Part shown: one piece after another, positions 61,303 through 64,000 of the stretch
Layout: every line of letters starts with the position of its first letter
Position numbering within the stretch: position 1 is the stretch's first letter
Assembly (NCBI RefSeq): GCF_003258365.1
Contig: NZ_QHKM01000003.1
Span: 310,001-374,000, forward strand
Origin: Hymenobacter edaphi
Lineage (GTDB): Bacteria > Bacteroidota > Bacteroidia > Cytophagales > Hymenobacteraceae
DNA length: 64,000 bases
Direction of reading: 5' to 3'
Program-made: the position numbers and the translations under genes
Notes under the pieces: model-generated
What the model was told of the DNA's origin: nothing
Database searches by the model: none
The model's input: only the letters and a program-made list of their open reading frames with translations

Positions 61303-61719
61303 CTACCGAAACATCGACTTGATGCTGCCCCAGGAGCGCTGCACGGCGCTGGGCGTCTGGCTCAGCAGGGTGGTGTATACCTGCTCGCCGGTGGTGGTCT
61401 TTACCTGCAGGCGGTAGGTGTAGGGGCCGGAGTTGGTGCTGGCCGTGCTGGCCGTGCCGCGGTAGAGGTTGGCGTCGAGGTATTGGTAGCGGCGCTGGCC
61501 GGTGGGCACCACGGTGCTGAGGCGGTCGAAGCCGGGGTCGGTGGCGCCCTTGCGGTACAGCTCGAAGCTGGTCAGGCCGTTTTCGTTGAGCACTTCCCAC
61601 TCCACGCGCACCGAAGCGCCTTCCAGCGTAGCCTGGAACACCGTCAGGGTAACGGCCCAGGCTGCGGAAGCGGCCAACAACAGCGTAAACAGCAACGATA
61701 GAATAAACCGACGGGTCAT
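61303..61719 (-). CDS. Small secreted fibronectin-type-like protein
   Basis: 138 residues from the ATG at 61719, signal peptide RFILSLLFTLLLAASAAW. The mature part is a single beta-sandwich-like domain: LEGASVRVEWEVLNENGLTS, FELYRKGATDPGFDRLST, TYRLQVKTTTGEQVYTT, with a conserved-looking end SVQRSWGSIKSMFR-type (here AVQRSWGSIKSMFR). I recall the same layout and a RTWGMIKEMFR ending in other Cytophagales proteins. It lacks a T9SS tail. Function unknown. Confidence 0.75.
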   Translation of the reverse strand: MTRRFILSLLFTLLLAASAAWAVTLTVFQATLEGASVRVEWEVLNENGLTSFELYRKGATDPGFDRLSTVVPTGQRRYQYLDANLYRGTASTASTNSGPYTYRLQVKTTTGEQVYTTLLSQTPSAVQRSWGSIKSMFR

Positions 61720-61863
61720 GCGGCACGGGTAACAAAAGGTGGGATGGGGGCGAGGTCGGGCCGGACCGGGACCAAAAATAACTTTTTTGCCCAATTCAGC
61801 TAGGTAAAGTTTCTATTACGCCCGAAAAAAACGGGCCAGCTTTTCTTTTTAGCCTCAAGGTCT

Positions 61864-61871
61864 TACCTTTG
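61864..61871 (+). promoter_or_regulatory. -7 promoter box of rpmE2
   Basis: TACCTTTG, exact TAnnTTTG match, 53 nt ahead of the ATG at 61925, after an AT-rich stretch (61800-61860). Confidence 0.6.
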
Positions 61872-61924
61872 CCCTCCCTTCCGCAAAACCGGCGGGGCCT
61901 AACAGGACATCACGCATCAGCGCC

Positions 61925-62170
61925 ATGAAAAAGGACATCCACCCCGAGTACCGCGAGGTAGTGTTTCAGGACACCACGAGCGACTTCAAATTCATCACCC
62001 GCTCGACCATGACCTCGAGCGAGACCATCACGATGGAGGACGGCAAAACCTACCCCGTCATCAAGGTGGAAGTTAGCAGCCAGTCGCACCCCTTCTACAC
62101 GGGTAAGAACGTACTGCTCGACACGGCCGGCCGCGTGGAGAAGTTCATGAACCGCTACAAGAAGAAGTAA
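61925..62170 (+). CDS. rpmE2: 50S ribosomal protein L31 type B
   Basis: 81 residues, ATG at 61925. Family blocks: [29 protein letters not shown] and the [20 protein letters not shown] ending with basic residues. The zinc-binding cysteines of type A L31 are absent, which defines the type B (zinc-independent) form of about 80 residues. Structural protein of the large ribosomal subunit. It has its own promoter and a strong terminator 59 nt past the stop, inside a paired heptad element. Confidence 0.96.
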   Translation: MKKDIHPEYREVVFQDTTSDFKFITRSTMTSSETITMEDGKTYPVIKVEVSSQSHPFYTGKNVLLDTAGRVEKFMNRYKKK

Positions 62171-62179
62171 GCTTCTTTG

Positions 62180-62371
62180 AGGTATTAGTTGCGGGTTGGC
62201 AGCTGTCAGTGGCAGCTGCGCCTGCCCCAAAACTCCCGCCGGCCCTGGGCCAGCGGGAGTTTTGTTTTTACCCCGGGGTTTTATGCTGACCAGCAGACTC
62301 CGACCTTTGCCCCCGGCGCCGCGCAGCTGCGCCGTTGCCACGGACAACCGGCAACCGTCACCTGACCACTT
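62180..62371. repeat. Paired heptad element G (rpmE2 / GlmU-like gene)
   Basis: Left array 62180-62221: AGGTATT, AGTTGCG, GGTTGGC, AGCTGTC, AGTGGCA, GCTGCGC. Right array, about 62320-62371, in reverse complement carries GGTTGCC, GGTTGTC and CGTGGCA and a shared GCTGCGC core. The left array starts 9 nt after the rpmE2 stop, and the right one ends just before the ATG at 62375. Register is looser than at elements B and E. A strong terminator lies between. Confidence 0.7.
62229..62269 (+). terminator. Rho-independent terminator of rpmE2
   Basis: AAAACTCCCGC pairs with GCGGGAGTTTT across 13 nt, followed by GTTTTT. Confidence 0.92.
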
Positions 62372-62374
62372 CCC

Positions 62375-63613
62375 ATGACTGTTCTGCTCTTCGACGACCC
62401 CGCCATCCGGCCCAACCTGCTCCCGTTTACCTTCACCCGGCCCGTGGCGGCGCTGCGCTGCGGCATCCTTACGCTGGCCGAGAAGTGGGAGCACCGCCTC
62501 GGCCAGGAAGCGCATTACCTCACCGAGCCCTACCTGCAGGCTAAGTTTCCGGCCGCGCCCGCCGAGGGGCCCGCGCTGGTCATCAACGGGGCCGTGTGCG
62601 CCGACGACCTGCTGGCCCGGCAGGTGCAGGCCCTGCAGCCCGGCGAGGCCCTGTTCGACGGCGAGCTGCTGGTGGCGGCCCACCTGGCCGACGCGGGCAA
62701 GGTAGCCGAGCTGATTCAGGACGGCTTTCAGCAGGTGAAGCAGGTGGCCGAGCCGGTGACGGTCATCACGCAGCCCTGGCACCTGTTTCTGCGCAACGGG
62801 GCCGAAATTCGCCGCGACTTCGCCCTGCTCACCAAGGGCCGCGAGTCGCAGCCGGTGAATGATCCGCACACCATCGTGTACGCGCCGGAAAACATCTTTA
62901 TCGAGGAGGGCGTCAAGATTCGGGCGGCCATTCTGAACGCGGAGGACGGCCCGATTTACCTCGGCAAAAACTCCCAAGTGCACGAAGGCGCCATCATCAA
63001 GGGGCCGCTGGCGCTCTGCGAAGGCTCGCACATCAACTCGGGCGCCAAGATGCGCGGCGACAACACCGTGGGCCCGCACTGTAAGGTGGGCGGCGAAGTG
63101 GGCAACTCGATTCTGCTCGGCTACTCCAACAAGGGCCACGACGGCTACCTCGGCAACTCGGTGATAGGGGAGTGGTGCAACCTGGGGGCCGACACCAACA
63201 CCTCGAACCTGAAGAACAACTACGCCCCGGTGAAAATCTGGAGCCACGCCGCCGGCCGCTTCGTGAACACCGGGCAGCAGTTCTGCGGGCTGATGATGGG
63301 CGACCATAGCAAATGCGGCATCAACACCATGTTCAACACCGGCACGGTGGTGGGCGTGGCGGCCAACATCTTCGGGGCCGGCTTCCCGCGCAACTTCATT
63401 CCCTCGTTCAGCTGGGGCGGGCCCGCGGGCTTCGAAACCTTCCGCCTGCCCAAGGTGGCCGAGGTGAATGAGCGCGTGATGGCCCGCCGCGGCCTGCCCT
63501 ACGACGAAGTGGAGCGCGGCATCATGCAGCACGTGTACGAACTGACGGCCAAGGACCGCGCCTGGGAGCGGACGGGGCCCGTCGCCGATACCAATACCAC
63601 CATTGAGCTGTAG
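62375..63613 (+). CDS. GlmU-like protein (nucleotidyltransferase-like plus left-handed beta-helix domain)
   Basis: 412 residues, ATG at 62375. N-terminal part about 1-150 resembles a degenerate sugar nucleotidyltransferase (LLFDDPAIRPNLLPFTFTRP, VAALRCGILTLAEKWEHRLG) without the usual GGxGTR loop. From about 170 on, hexapeptide repeats of a left-handed beta helix are clear (IYLGKNSQVHEGAIIKGPLA, VGGEVGNSILLGYSNKGHDG, LGADTNTSNLKNNYAPVKIW). Bacteroidota proteins of this type are usually labelled GlmU family, but the acyltransferase substrate is untested. Its start is just after a heptad array. It is 3 nt upstream of a small membrane protein gene. Confidence 0.88.
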   Translation: MTVLLFDDPAIRPNLLPFTFTRPVAALRCGILTLAEKWEHRLGQEAHYLTEPYLQAKFPAAPAEGPALVINGAVCADDLLARQVQALQPGEALFDGELLVAAHLADAGKVAELIQDGFQQVKQVAEPVTVITQPWHLFLRNGAEIRRDFALLTKGRESQPVNDPHTIVYAPENIFIEEGVKIRAAILNAEDGPIYLGKNSQVHEGAIIKGPLALCEGSHINSGAKMRGDNTVGPHCKVGGEVGNSILLGYSNKGHDGYLGNSVIGEWCNLGADTNTSNLKNNYAPVKIWSHAAGRFVNTGQQFCGLMMGDHSKCGINTMFNTGTVVGVAANIFGAGFPRNFIPSFSWGGPAGFETFRLPKVAEVNERVMARRGLPYDEVERGIMQHVYELTAKDRAWERTGPVADTNTTIEL

Positions 63614-63616
63614 ACC

Positions 63617-63892
63617 GTGAAGGAAACCGACGAGCCTACCCCCGGCCTGCAGGGCGCCGACTTTGCCGTGGGCATTTTCGCCCTCATGTTTCTGGCCACC
63701 GGGGCGGTGATGGACACGCTGCGCTCGGTAACGCTGGGCGCCGCGTCGTTGGCGGTAACGACGCTGGGACTGTGGCTGCTGTTTCGCTGGCTGAAGTCGG
63801 GCCGGCCGCAGGCGGTGCGCTTCGTGGGGGCGGTGGTTATCGTGGCGGCGGTGCTGGGCGTGCGCGTGGTGCTGAGCCAGGTGCTGCTGTAG
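63617..63892 (+). CDS. Small two- or three-helix membrane protein
   Basis: 91 residues from a GTG at 63617, 3 nt after the stop of the GlmU-like gene, so the two are co-transcribed. Membrane segments at about 15-33, 42-58 and 66-87 (VGIFALMFLATGAVMDTL; AASLAVTTLGLWLLFRWL; AVRFVGAVVIVAAVLGVRVV). No family recognised. Function unknown. Confidence 0.65.
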   Translation: MKETDEPTPGLQGADFAVGIFALMFLATGAVMDTLRSVTLGAASLAVTTLGLWLLFRWLKSGRPQAVRFVGAVVIVAAVLGVRVVLSQVLL

Positions 63893-63940
63893 CGCGAACT
63901 TTCAGTTCGCTGACCTTCGGTTGTAGTTCGCGTATTCCAG
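63888..63940 (+). repeat. TGTAGCGCGAAC repeat after stop codon
   Basis: TGTAGCGCGAAC (63888-63899) includes the TAG stop and matches the arm at 33666-33678. It is followed by GCGAACT/AGTTCGC, a 7-bp hairpin over TTC, and a later AGTTCGCG copy, so it looks like one end of the same interspersed family. The rest runs toward the window edge. Confidence 0.55.
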
Positions 63941-64000
63941 AACGGTAATCGTTGCGCCGCTCCAATACCCGCCGACCGTCCTGAAGCACGCGACCTGAAA

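Overview
The window is bacterial chromosome from the phylum Bacteroidota. It most resembles a Hymenobacter-like member of the Cytophagales; this is inferred from gene families and style, not from a database match. The supporting signs are high GC with many antisense shadow ORFs, a type IX secretion sorting tail, DUF2490 and DUF5777 barrels, a fused SecDF, a TonB receptor under a TPP riboswitch, MoxR/BatD, and many -7 boxes of the Bacteroidetes form TAnnTTTG just ahead of genes. I see no rRNA, tRNA, insertion sequence, prophage or CRISPR array. This is a core-genome stretch whose unusual content lies mainly between the genes.

Layout. 0-13.8 kb, minus strand: 5' end of recA, then (after a plus-strand outer-membrane protein) an acetyltransferase, a MoxR ATPase, two parvulin-type peptidyl-prolyl isomerases, a three-gene RsbW/RsbV/RsbU-like partner-switching operon, guaB and a DUF2490 protein. 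14-25 kb: FRG-domain protein, CpdA-like phosphodiesterase, HrpB helicase, rhodanese, a pnuC/nadR-kinase/epimerase/acetyltransferase operon, and a TPP-riboswitch TonB receptor. 25-37 kb: SecDF, an ECF sigma factor with a membrane partner that ends in an outer-membrane barrel, a cytochrome c/YceI/DUF5777 operon, an Nfu iron-sulfur scaffold, an OmpA-like protein and a vitamin K-dependent carboxylase homologue. 37-52 kb: aroC, a second DUF2490 protein, an APC transporter, a T9SS-exported propeller, glutaryl-CoA dehydrogenase, a desaturase flanked by two paralogous small secreted proteins, several small hypotheticals, and the remnant of an AraC-type regulator. 52-64 kb: ruvB, queG, a duplicated two-gene ferritin-like operon, batD, udk, rdgB, rpmE2 and a GlmU-like protein.

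The most interesting signal is a family of intergenic elements. Seven gene boundaries carry two facing arrays of 7- or 8-bp units. In six of them the G/T-rich array sits right after the upstream stop codon and the complementary C/A-rich array sits right before the downstream start codon. Any terminator or promoter lies between the arrays. Two further boundaries carry a different conserved post-stop element that ends in a terminator. Other notable points are a tandem duplication of ferritin-like pairs in which one pair has lost predicted metal ligands, two apparently leaderless genes (aroC, batD), a perfect 31-bp palindrome, and a trans-envelope sigma-factor partner.
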